DNA from: Tetrapyrgos nigripes | Taxonomy: Eukaryota > Basidiomycota > Agaricomycetes > Agaricales > Campanellaceae | Assembly: GCA_013368315.1 (NCBI GenBank) | Contig: JAACJM010000210.1 | Span: 27,501 to 91,500, forward strand | Length of the DNA stretch: 64,000 nucleotides | Direction of reading: 5' to 3' | The notes under the pieces: model-generated | Seen by the model: the letters and a program-made list of their open reading frames with translations, nothing else | Told to the model about the DNA's origin: nothing | Database searches by the model: none | Program-made: the position numbers and the translations under genes | Shown: piece by piece, positions 1-9,679 of the stretch | How the letters are laid out: each line of letters starts with the position of its first letter | Numbering within the stretch: the first letter of the stretch is position 1

Positions 1-540
1 CATAGCTTCCGCCTTGGTCGGTGGAAGCAGAAACGCCAAGTCATTTAACATGCACGGATCAAGTAAATGCGTTTTACTTGGTCCGTGCACTCCTTCCGCC
101 TTGGTCGTACAAGACAGTTATTGTCCTGTACGCCTCTGACGACCAAGGCAGAGGAGAGTTGTTTAACGTGCACAGACCAAGTAAATGTGTTTTACTTGGT
201 CCGTGCACTCCTTCTGCCTTGGTCGTACAAGACAGTTATTGTCTTCTATGCCTCTGACGACCAAGGTGGAGGACAGTAAGTTGTTTAACATGCACGGACC
301 AAGTAAATGCATTTTACTTGGTCCATGCACTCCTTCCGCCTTGGTCATACAAGACAGTTATTGTCCTGTACGCCTCTGATGACCAAGGCGGAGGAGAGTT
401 GTTTAACATGCACGGACCAAGTAAATGTGTTTTACTTGGTCCGTGTACTCCTTCTGCCTTGGTCATACAAGACAGTTATTGTCTTGTATGCCTCTGACGA
501 CCAAGGCAGAGGACAGTGAGCCGTTTAACGTGCATGGACC
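1..540. repeat. ~120-bp tandem repeat with internal palindrome
   Basis: About four and a half direct copies of a ~120-bp unit are visible; the phrase TTGTTTAAC(A/G)TGCAC recurs near 160, 281 and 401. Each unit holds an inverted repeat made of GGACCAAGTAAAT and its complement ATTTTACTTGGTCC, plus GCCTTGGTC/GACCAAGGC arms, so single strands could form stem-loops. Short open frames across it are by-products of the repeat. The array begins before the window. Confidence 0.9.
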
Positions 541-904
541 AAGTAACGACCAAGTCGGATACACATAACTAATAGTAGAAAGTGACACCAACTATGCATG
601 CTTGGATGTGCATGAATGATAGAAAGTATAATAAAAATGTGTGAATGACCAAGTCATTCACGCAGTATGCATGCTCGGATAAGCATAAATGATAGTAGAA
701 ACTGCATGAACGACCAAGTTGTTCACACACCATGCATGTTTGGATGCACAAGATAGTAAAAGTGCATGAACGACGCACACTCGGATTCACAGAAATACAT
801 ATATTACAGATATCTGAATCAATTCAGATACTACTTAGTAGTTACTAGTAAATACATAGATGGAAGTGTGAACGACTTGGTCGGAACACGTTGTATGTAG
901 TCCA
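541..904. repeat. Degenerate GACCAAGTC-motif repeats
   Basis: Irregular repeats of ~55-65 bp share the pattern TGCATGCTCGGAT..ATGATAGTA followed by GAACGACCAAGT. Similar wording recurs near 30,060-30,120 and 30,640-30,830, so this is a dispersed family. No gene is supported. Confidence 0.7.
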
Positions 905-1120
905 TCTGAAAATGTCAAAACCCGAAAATAGCCTATATCCTATCCAGACGACTTTCAACGGCTTGGAAAACATTACCATCATATTCAGAGGGCTAAACGA
1001 CCCTAGAATATGGTCCGGAATGAAAGAATTTGGGTGGGAGGTCGAGGAGGAGTGGAGGTGGTAGGGGGGGAAGAGAGGGGATAGCGGTCAACAAGATTTT
1101 GAGGGAATGGGGCAAGTCGA
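905..1120 (+). repeat. Interrupted unit of ~302-bp satellite
   Basis: This matches the first two thirds of the satellite unit at 2,038-2,710 (CCCGAAAATAG, then a GAGGAGGAGTGGAGGTGGTA block). It stops abruptly near 1,120, where unrelated gene-like sequence begins. Confidence 0.75.
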
Positions 1121-1860
1121 AATGCACTCCATTTTCAGGTCGGTTTTTACTTCCACTTTAACCACCGTAGCTTCTGCCTTCACTTTGACTTTTTCTATCA
1201 GCTTTGCCTTCTTCTCCCTCGCGGCGACTAGAAGACACAAGACCCCAGTACTCCACATCTGGCTCGTTCTCAGAGGGGGGAATGGACAGGGAATCTTCAT
1301 GACCCTGTAAAACAGCAGGTACAAGTTCCGCGAAATGTGCTGGAGCCAGGAATAACGGGATCTCCGTCAGCGGTGGTACCGTTAAGGCTGGCAGATAAAG
1401 TGACCTGGGTGGCAAGGGCACTCTTGGCAGTACCACAACATTGAAGGATGTCTCTAAGGGGGTAACGGAGACGATCCATCCACTGCTTCTGAGACTTTGC
1501 TGGGAACTAGATACAGAGTACTTGTAAATATCAAAACCTCTGCAGAGGAAGAAAATACACACCTTTCTGGCTAATTCAGCCTAGACTTCACTGCCGTCGT
1601 TGGCAGTGTAATGCTCCCGTATCCATTCAACTGCCTGAAAAACTAGCTCTTCCTCATCAGTGGTAGACTTGCGAAGATCAGGATGCGCATGCATATACTC
1701 TCTAATATGGGATTCCCATCCTATATATGCGAACATAAGCTCATAATTAAGGTAATGAAACAGAGTGGTACTTACGCTGCTGAGATTTCTTTCGGGGTTC
1801 CAGGCTGCGCATCTTAGAGTAGGTGCAGGAGAGGTGATCCACAGCTTTCCTCCAATGTAG
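1107..1860 (-). pseudogene. Intron-bearing gene remnant, unknown function
   Basis: I do not recognise the family. Read on the minus strand it behaves like coding exons separated by short introns: a GTAAGT..TAG intron near 1,728-1,776, then a peptide with the segments HAHPDLRKSTTDEEEL and FQAVEWIREHYTANDG ending in a stop near 1,584. A possible GTGTGT..CAG intron near 1,490-1,562 follows, then a proline/leucine-rich exon down to ~1,158. Frames do not join cleanly, so it is probably a captured or decayed fragment. It interrupts the satellite on its left. Confidence 0.4.
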
Positions 1861-2037
1861 GAGGTATCAATTTATATTTGTCACACCCCCGCCGTCAGCG
1901 TTGCTCAGATGTATCTCTATATCAACTGACATAAGCAGCCTTGCGGTGTTGGAATCACTAAAGACATGTTGATGGCCATACTGTAGAGGTACTGTGTGTG
2001 ATAGATAGACTTATGATAAAATCAAGTTATAGCCAAT
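1861..2037. other. Unassigned sequence
   Basis: No repeat, RNA gene or coding signal recognised. Confidence 0.5.
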
Positions 2038-2710
2038 TCAAAAACCCCAAAACCCGAAAATAGGCCTTATCGAATCTGGACAACTGTCGACGGCTTCAAA
2101 AACACCACCGTCGTATTCGGAGCGTTGAAAAACGCTAGAATTGAGTCCAGAATGAAGAAATTTGACTGGGAGGTTGAGGAGGAGTGGAGGTGGTAAGGGG
2201 GGAAGAGAGGGGGATGGCAGACAATGAGATTTCGAGGGAACTGGGCAAATTGGGGGCACTACTGGATCGATTTGACGAGGAGAATACGAATATATAAAAA
2301 TCAAAGCGAACGCATCTCGCGTTCCAAAGTTACAGCCAATTCAAAAACCCCAAAACCCGAAAATAGGCCTTATTGGATCTGGATGGCTTTCAACGGCTTC
2401 GAAAGCACCACCATTGTATTCAGAGCGTTGAATAATGCTAGAATCAAGTCCAGAATGAAGAAATTTGACCAGGAGGTTGAGGAGGAGTAGAGGTGGTAAG
2501 GGGGGAAGAGAGGGGGATAGCGGACAATGAGATTTTGAGGGACTGGGCAACTCGGGGGCGCTACGGGATCGATTTGACAAGGAGAATACGACTGTAAAAA
2601 AATCAAAGCGAACGCATCTCGCGTTCCAAAGTTACAGCCAATTCAAAAAACCCAAAACCCGAAAATAGGTCATATCGAATCCAGACGACTTCCGGGGATG
2701 CCCTGAGTGT
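2038..2710 (+). repeat. ~302-bp satellite, two full units plus part
   Basis: AACCCGAAAATAGG starts at 2,051, 2,354 and 2,656, giving a 302-303 bp period. Each unit includes a purine-rich block (GAGGTTGAGGAGGAGTGGAGG and variants) and ends with CGCGTTCCAAAGTTACAGCC. Both strands stay open for 60-90 codons, which explains several spurious ORFs. The same satellite lies inverted at 26,160-27,245. Confidence 0.9.
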
Positions 2711-3357
2711 CATTCACAGGGAGTTCAGACTGTATAGTGGTAGTACGGTAGCGAGTCTTGAAGTCTTGAGGATTCCCATTTGCATTGCAGAGACTACTGT
2801 TGTCTGCAACTGCCTCAGAACTGTCGGAAGAAGCAATGCCAAAGGTGCAGAGACTGCTGTTGTCTGCATCTCTGACGCTGCCAATGGTACCCGATTACAT
2901 GGTGGAAGTCAAGGTACAAGGTATCGCTAACGGAGTTTGGCTTCGCTTTGCCAGTGCTTATTCCCAATTAGGACAAGCACGCCCACAATGGCTAGGGTTA
3001 GGGTAACGAACTTGTCTTTCGACCTTCATCTCATCGCTTGGACCTCCAACCCATCCTCCTCCTCGTTGCAGATGACAGTAGTCTCTGTAACGCAAACGAG
3101 GATATTCTTGGTAGTTGCAATGTTGACCGAGAATCTGCAAAACCAAAGCGCCGATGGTTCTACAATACAGTCCTCTGCCTCTAGAGGTGATACACTGCTT
3201 GGTAAGTTGTACCTGCTAAATCTTCTTCTAACTCAGTGCATCATATTATTTTTCTGTAGCTTCTGTATCTCTTTTTTTTGTGATTTAATGGTATGTTCAC
3301 GTTCTACCAGACTCATTCCTCCGGCCCACTAGCCTGATTACCTGCTCCTGTAGATCA
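2711..3357 (+). repeat. Left arm of ~650-bp inverted repeat
   Basis: This stretch reappears as reverse complement at 25,457-26,160. Shared landmarks are the TGATTACCTGCTCCTGTAGAT end (3,334-3,354 against 25,457-25,477), the GCAGAGACTACTGT block and AGGGTTAGGGT at 2,993-3,003. It adjoins the 302-bp satellite on both sides of the 22-kb block. Short open frames exist (for example 2,937-3,332) but none looks like a gene. Confidence 0.85.
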
Positions 3358-3437
3358 AGGATACATGCGTCTGAGCTTCCGCCGTTGTCAGTGCAAGCAC
3401 AGATACATACATGTATGACTTTATGCGGGTACACTGC

Positions 3438-3458
3438 GTGAACGACTTGGTCGTTCAC
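3438..3458. repeat. Perfect 9-bp stem palindrome
   Basis: GTGAACGAC, a TTG loop, then GTCGTTCAC: a perfect hairpin centred on the GACTTGGTC motif used throughout the left-hand repeats. The surrounding 3,358-3,539 sequence has no other feature. Confidence 0.7.
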
Positions 3459-3539
3459 CGCTCACAGCAGTCAGACGTGTGGATTAAATATGTACATATA
3501 ATAGTGAATGTATGTACAACGTCCAAAGGTCTGACCGCT

Positions 3540-3893
3540 CTGAGCAGTCAGACCTTTTTGAGTCTGACATGCAGCTGAATGCTGTACTTAGTTTTGTGTG
3601 AGAATCAAATTTTCAGTCTGACATGCAGCTGAACACTCCGCTGAAGTCGTTCATGCTGCGTGTGGTTTTCTAGTACTTAGTTTTGTGTGAGAATCAAATT
3701 TTCAGTCTGACATGCAGCTGAACGCTCCGCTGAAGTTGTTCATGCTGCGTGTGGTTTTCTAGTACTTAGTTTTGTGTGAGAATCAAATTTTCAGTCTGAC
3801 ATGCAGCTGAACGCTCCGCTGAAGTTGTTCATGCTGCGTGTGGTTTGCTAGTACTTGGCTTTTTGTGAGAATCAAATTTGGAGTCTGATGCGC
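3540..3893 (+). repeat. 89-bp tandem repeat
   Basis: CAGTCTGACATGCAGCTGAA starts at 3,614, 3,703 and 3,792, exactly 89 bp apart, with a divergent copy on each side. Units differ by single bases. Confidence 0.9.
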
Positions 3894-3897
3894 AGAA

Positions 3898-4420
3898 ATG
3901 GACCAGGATGTGAGTGGAATGCCGTCATCAACATTGAAAATAGGTTGCTTGACACCGCTAAGTGTCTCCACATCATTCAAAATGATCCTGGAGACATTGT
4001 CAATTATTGCCATCATTGCCAATAACAGCGATCAGCACCTCCCTACCAGCACCTTCCGACACCCCCCCAACAACCACTGGATGCAAACACTTGTAATTCC
4101 TTGGATATACAGAGGAATTACATAAGACTTACACTGGTACACTCAATATGTAAGTCCACTTGACTTACTGAAGTATTACCAGAGACCAAGAAAAATAGAA
4201 CAATTATATATGACTATTGTAAGGCATGAAGTCTCACAGCAGTAAGTCAAGTGGACTTACATATTGAGTGTACTAGTGTAAGTCTTGTGTAATTCCTCTG
4301 TATATCCAAGGAATTACGAGTGTTTGCACCCAGTGAACTGGCTGACACAGTGCCACTGGAACTTCGCAATGTACTCCGAAACTCATGTACTAATTCGGGT
4401 CTTAGGTATCTATTATGTCC
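3898..4420 (+). repeat. Dispersed repeat carrying a MITE (copy 1)
   Basis: It is homologous to 30,262-30,500: both begin GAATGCC(G/A)TCATCAAC and share TTGCTTGACAC(C/T)GCTAAGTGTCT and AACTCATGTACT. Copy 1 is split by the 261-bp element at 4,075-4,335. No convincing protein is encoded. Confidence 0.75.
4075..4335. mobile_element. MITE, 261 bp, ~90-bp terminal inverted repeats
   Basis: The ends are CACTGGATGCAAACAC and GTGTTTGCACCCAGTG. The inverted arms run on through TAATTCCTTGGATATACAG and TATGTAAGTCCACTTGACTT to about 90 bp. Only ~75 bp separate the arms, so it encodes nothing. The triplet AAC flanks it at 4,072-4,074 and 4,336-4,338 and may be a target duplication. The related locus near 30,430 reads straight through, giving the empty site. 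The superfamily is uncertain. Confidence 0.8.
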
Positions 4421-5197
4421 AGACTCAAGTCATTTCACGTCATATCTACTAATAGATACAGCATAAAATGACTATATCTGGATAGTTAAAAAAATAAAAT
4501 GTGAATCTTTGTGAGTTTGTGATTTCCAATGTTCTGAGTTTCACCATGCATGCACTCTGTCACTCAGTCCTCACTTGCTTTAGAAACTGGTTCCCGGAGG
4601 GCATCAGATATCAGTGAAGATGCAAAGGAATACTGGCGGTGAGGGAGTTGGAAGTGGGGAGTGGTGTCTGGATTGGGCAGAGAGAGAGTAGGTCCATGGA
4701 TGTTCATGTTGTATGTATAATGAAACTGTAGATACATACTTCAGGAAATTTAACAGGAAGAGAAATGTATATACTCAAGTCGATATCCCCATATCCCGTA
4801 CTTGAAACCCCACTGCCGAAGGCATTCAGTTGCACTCCACACCGTCTACTCTTCATCCAACACCTACTCGCTTTACCATATCTCTATCCCGCAACCGATC
4901 CTGACAATAGCTCCACATATGCCATCAACAACCTTGACTGCATTCGCGTATGTTTCCTTGAGACCTGAGAGGGTAAAAGGTAATTAGAAAGAAATAGGGA
5001 CAGAAAAAATAAAGAGAAGGACGCTAGTAGCATCATTGTAGCACTCCTCAATGACGTTCTGCTGCCCCAGGGTCAGGGCTGCATACTCGTGCGCCAAGGT
5101 GCACTTACAATGAACATAGAAGAATAAAATATGAAGAAAACATGAAAGAACTCACCTGAGACTCCTTACGTCCACAAGTCCAGTGCTCAACTGGTCC
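4421..5197. other. No gene recognised
   Basis: Mixed sequence with only short open frames (for example 4,765-4,968). I see no recognisable protein, RNA or mobile element. Confidence 0.5.
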
Positions 5198-5646
5198 ATC
5201 CATCCATAGTACTACTTGCATGTATGACTTAGATGTACGACTTGGTCTGAACATAGATGCATCCACGTTCCACCCAAGTCATACAATGGACACATCCACC
5301 CAGTGTACGACTTGGGCAGAACGTGGATGCATCTATGTCCCAACCAAGTCATACTCGGTCCATCCATCCATAGTACTACTTGCGACTTGGTCTGAACATA
5401 GATGCATCCACGTTCTGCCCAAGTCATACAATGGACACATCCAAGTAGTACAGTAGATCTACCCAGTGTACGACTTGGGCGGAACATGGATGTGTCTACG
5501 TCCCAACCAAGTCGTACTCAGTCCATCCATCCATAGTACTACTTGCATGTATGACATAGATGTACAACTTGGTCTGAACGTAGATGCATCCACGTTCCGC
5601 CCAAGTCATACAATGGACACATCCAAGTAGTACACGACTTGGGCGG
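5198..5646 (+). repeat. ~163-bp minisatellite abutting the 5' LTR
   Basis: CATCCATCCATAG begins at 5,198, 5,360 and 5,524 (162 and 164 bp apart). Within units, ACGACTTGGGCGGAACATGG alternates with inverted CCCAAGTC-type arms. The retrotransposon LTR starts directly after GACTTGGGCGG, so the element inserted into, or sits at the edge of, this array. Confidence 0.85.
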
Positions 5647-6990
5647 TGATACGCCTGCCAAAAACTCGACTAGAACGAGTTAAAAAGTGTACATATATCA
5701 AGTATATGGATATATTATGTCTGTTTACTAGGGAATAAGGACTGAAGCGAGCCCAATCTATCAGTTAAAGTGATTCTAGAGGCAACGTTCACGAGCGCGA
5801 TACGAAATAAGGATAAGTAGCCTCAAGAGGATGGTACATAAGTCCCTCAAGCTACTAAGTTCGATGTTCGAGTACTAGACTGCTCATATACGTTTATACG
5901 TACATACCCAAGGCACTTGTTCACGAGTAGCCACCTCACGAGCAGTATAAGTACGCGTTACCTCTATTCACGATCCATGGGATTACCAATGTGACATAGA
6001 CTCAAGAAGATAAGATACAAGACTAAAGGAGATGAATGATAACAAGGAGAAACCTCAGATAGGTGCCTTCGCGAAGTATCCCGGAGACATTCCGATAGTT
6101 CGCGAACCTGGTTAGATCTACTCAAGCTAAAGCTAAGATCGTCGTAATGTTGCCAAATGATCGAGATCTACCTCACCCCTCCTAAAGACACCAAAGAAGA
6201 TAGTTCTGACGGATCTAGAGACTTACTGAGGCCCTCTAGAGGACTCTAGTAGGGATGGAGATATCAGAACCTATGAAAGACCACTCGTGAGCATTGGAAG
6301 AGGTTCGCATGTGATACCCAATGAGGTTACTGGTATGAGTACCGCTCTAGACCTCCATTACCAAGAAGCTAGCATGTGCTACATATACCCTGGCCCTCTC
6401 GCGAGGACTCTGTACATATTCTGATTGGACGATTCATGTAAATACTGTTCGCGTATCTCTCTCCTTAGTTACTTTCATTCAATCTCTCGTGTTTCACTAT
6501 ATAATATTGCGGACTTTAAATAATATTAGCTACTGTACAGTTCTAGGACCTCTAGAGTATAAAAGGACGAAGTACTCGTACTCGCGTGTATTGCTGTGGA
6601 TTCTGGATAACTCTCGAGAGAAGATTAGGTCTCTCGCTTGAATAGGAATTTCTACAAAAACCCAAAACTTTAAAGACTCGAACATTAGTTCACCCTAAGA
6701 CAAAGATTGTTGTGATTGCATTGGCATATTGGCCCCATATTGTGTTTATTGAACTTAGGCATATTGGCCTCATTGTGTTATTGAAGATCTAGGCAATTGG
6801 CTCTTATTGTGTTTATCTCGAAGTGACCATTGTTATTGTTGAACCCCCTATTGTTCCCCAATCAGTTCTAGAGCTGTTTACCTTTAAGCTACACAAGTTA
6901 TACGAGTGCTGGATTGGTGTTTGTGTGTTTTTGGTGTTGTTAGCTTTGATCTTCGAAGCTATTAGCATTATCCACTAGCCAGCCTATTAT
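5647..6990 (+). repeat. 5' LTR (3' boundary inferred)
   Basis: It starts TGATACGCC at 5,647; the first ~389 bp align with the 3' LTR at 24,687. A TATA box TATAAAAG lies at 6,558-6,565, as expected for the promoter that starts the genomic RNA. The end is placed near 6,990 because TGGAGCCCACCACGAGG follows at 6,993 and resembles a primer-binding site. The truncated 3' LTR cannot confirm it. Confidence 0.7.
6558..6565 (+). promoter_or_regulatory. TATA box of the 5' LTR
   Basis: TATAAAAG inside the LTR, ~430 bp before its inferred end and ~820 bp upstream of the first in-frame gag Met. It is the best candidate core promoter for the retroelement transcript. Confidence 0.55.
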
Positions 6991-6992
6991 AT

Positions 6993-7010
6993 TGGAGCCC
7001 ACCACGAGGG
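6993..7010 (+). other. Putative primer-binding site
   Basis: TGGAGCCCACCACGAGG begins with TGG, the complement of the tRNA 3' CCA end, just after the inferred LTR end. I could not assign the tRNA; self-priming is the alternative. Confidence 0.4.
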
Positions 7011-7139
7011 GGTATCCATATAACTTAAGCTTACAAGCTCAAGAACTATAAAAGAAGCAACGCGCTTCAACCACCTTGGTGATACTTTGGATCACGAAGT
7101 ATTACTGCTATGTTTTGGATTAGGCGAAGTAGTTATCTG

Positions 7140-8884
7140 GCAAGATCATCCCAACAGATAAGCTTAACGGTGGCCATTGGACGAATCCATCAAAAAGAAG
7201 GACAGTACAAAGACTAGAGCGAGTTCCTGAACCAGAACCAGCTACGTCTTCACCTATCTTTCAACATCCAAAGAACCCTCAAAGAACGCAGCTTGTCTCC
7301 AGAAGACGACGAGCAAACAGCTCTATTGAAAGTTTATCTCTTGAACCAGTTCCAAGTCAGGCTACTGAACCTAGTATGTCTGCAAACCTTCAAGAAGTAG
7401 AAGAACAAGAACAAGAAAGTTTATCTTCATTATCACCCTCAATAGACTTAGATTTCGCACTCCTTCAACCAGATTCACCCTCTACCATGTCAGGTCAAAG
7501 AGCTCAATCTGAACCAGCAGGAGAGGAGGAAGTCGGATTGAATAAAAAGTGACTAATGAAGTCTTGAGACAAGTACAAGACGATAAGCTGCCCAAGCGAA
7601 AAGATGGTCCTTACTTTACTGTCGATCATGCGCCAGACCTAATGAAGTTCCTAGACAAACTGGAAGAACTATTCCAGAATAGAAAGGTTACGGAGGCTGA
7701 CGCAAAGATCCTCATTGCTGTTAAGTACATGGAGTACGAAACCAAGAAGTTGCACTATGACTTGGCAGTGGAATGTAAAGGAGACTACGAGAAATTCACC
7801 GAGAAGCTGAAAGACTGCTATCTGGAGTCCGTAGATAATGGGAAAGGAAGTCTGATACGACTTCGCAACATAGTGAACAAGTATCGACTGATTCCATTAG
7901 GGCAACGTGAGAAGGTCCTGAAGTTCACTCGTGAGTTCAAGCTTGAAGCAAACAAGCTTATGGGTGATGAACCCATTCTCTCGAATGCAGAAGCAGTTGC
8001 CCTCTACATGATGGCATTCGCGGAGACCTAGCAAGAAGAGAAGGATTGAAGATCCTTACCCTATAGACACCATTTACGAAGTGGCTATATATACACCGAG
8101 CTTTCAATTAGCCACAGCATTTGGTCTAGGAATGAACCCCTTGACCATGGGAGCTACTAGTCCTGAGCAATTAGGAGGAAGAGCTTCGCTGAACCCTTTG
8201 AGTTGGTCGCAGCCAAGTGCTAAAGTGACTGTAGGAGAAAGCTCTCGAACCATTACTTATCCTGCCAATAGGACAGGTATCAAACTAGAAGGAGACGAAC
8301 TAAGTAGTCGACTTCTAGCAACCATGGACAAGAATGAAGCTACCTTGAAGGAGCTGAATACCCATTTGTCTAGCGGAGTTCTAGCTAGCTTAGCAAAGGC
8401 TCTCACGAACAATCAAGGGAGTACCCCTAGAGCTATAGGCTCTGGTGGGTATAACAGTAATCATCAAGACAGGCATCGTTTCGAACCTCGTTCTAGAGAC
8501 TTTAAGTGTTATTTTTGTGGGTCCCCTGAGCATGGTGTTCAAGATTGTCCTATACAGGATGAGTACATCAACGTGAGGAAATGGATTCGCAAGGATTCTA
8601 ACACTGGAAAGTTTGTCCTCAAAGATGGTACACCTGCTCCACTAGGAGATGATAGAGAGTCTCGCGCTGTGAAAGTTGAGAGGATTGCCAAAGCTCGTGG
8701 ATGGGATGTTGCCATCACTAAGGCAGTCATGTTTATGACGGAAGAAGAGTATGAGGATGCATATGCTAAACCAATGGATTACTCTGTTAATGATCTTATG
8801 GAGACTCTGAATGGCTTTATGACAAAGGTTACCATGTCAAATAGTCAGTTAAGAGAAAGAATAGAAGCCCTAGAGGCTATGTGA
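7140..8884 (+). pseudogene. gag: Ty3/gypsy Gag, broken
   Basis: Structural capsid/nucleocapsid protein of the retroelement. An open frame without Met runs from ~7,140; the first in-frame ATG is at 7,377 (MSANLQEVEEQ). It is frameshifted near 7,550 into a 160-codon segment (PYFTVDHAPDLMKFLDKLEELF) with the helical look of a retrotransposon capsid. A second shift near 8,030 leads to the C-terminal part (AIYTPSFQLATAFG onward). That part holds a CX2CX4HX4C zinc knuckle, CYFCGSPEHGVQDC, coded near 8,510-8,550. The final TGA at 8,882-8,884 is followed by AGG and could be a former CGA codon, because the frame stays coding-like beyond it. Confidence 0.85.
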
Positions 8885-8961
8885 AGGGATGAGTTGAGCA
8901 TCTACAATACTACAGTCAACTCGCGTAGTACTTCAGAAGGGCTGGGAAACTGAAGACTCCG

Positions 8962-9679
8962 ATGATCGGGCCTACAACAACTCAATCAGTTCTCGTTGCG
9001 AACAAAAAGGCCCCTGAGGAGAAACGAATTCGACTCCCACCTGTTCCATCCGTAGTAATCCCTGTTCTGTCAAGAAAGAACAGAGAAGTATACCAACCAC
9101 CACAAGTGAGAGAGAGGAAAGATAAAGAGACAGAAGATGCTTCGAGACCTCGAAATGAAGACTCGCGAAGCAACAAGAATCAAGAAGAATCAAAAGTGAC
9201 CAAACCTACTACTACTGTTCGACCTGCTCTACCGCTAGGAAGACCTTTTGATGGACTTATACCCATAAACCAGGACAAGATAACAAACATGATTCGTCCT
9301 GCGATACCCAAACATTCATCGAGAGCATCGATAGAGGAAGAAGAGGAATGGGTCAGTGTAGCAGATTTGATCGTGAAAGAAGAACTAGATACCAAAATGG
9401 CTCATCATAAGAGCGCTGGTGATGAAGGGATAGCGGAAAAGATTCTTAGAGGAGAACTAAACCTTACTGCTCGAGAGATATTATCTGTTTCCCCATCAGT
9501 GCAAAGGATTCTTGCTCGCAAGGTAAGGAACCTAGCTATGAAACCGTCAAAAATGGCAGCACATGTGAAGAAAGGTCCTGCCATAAGTATGAAGTCTATG
9601 CCAGCGTCTCAACCTGAGGAAGTACAATACTTTAATGTTGAAGACATGAGTAGCTATACTTATGAAGTCCTCATTAATA
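8962..9679 (+). pseudogene. Gag-Pol linker region, interrupted by DNA transposon
   Basis: An open frame of ~240 codons, rich in K/E/R/P, ending in EVLINT where a DNA transposon has inserted at a TA. If the transposon and one TA are removed, the frame continues at 13,000 into the protease. It probably represents the charged spacer between nucleocapsid and protease. The protein end after residue ~239 (TDKQTRQNF onward) is transposon sequence, not retroelement. Confidence 0.7.

Noticed and set aside
5636..5646. Target-site duplication of the gypsy element
   Set aside because: Only the left flank (GGCGG) is available because the 3' LTR is truncated, so no duplication can be shown.
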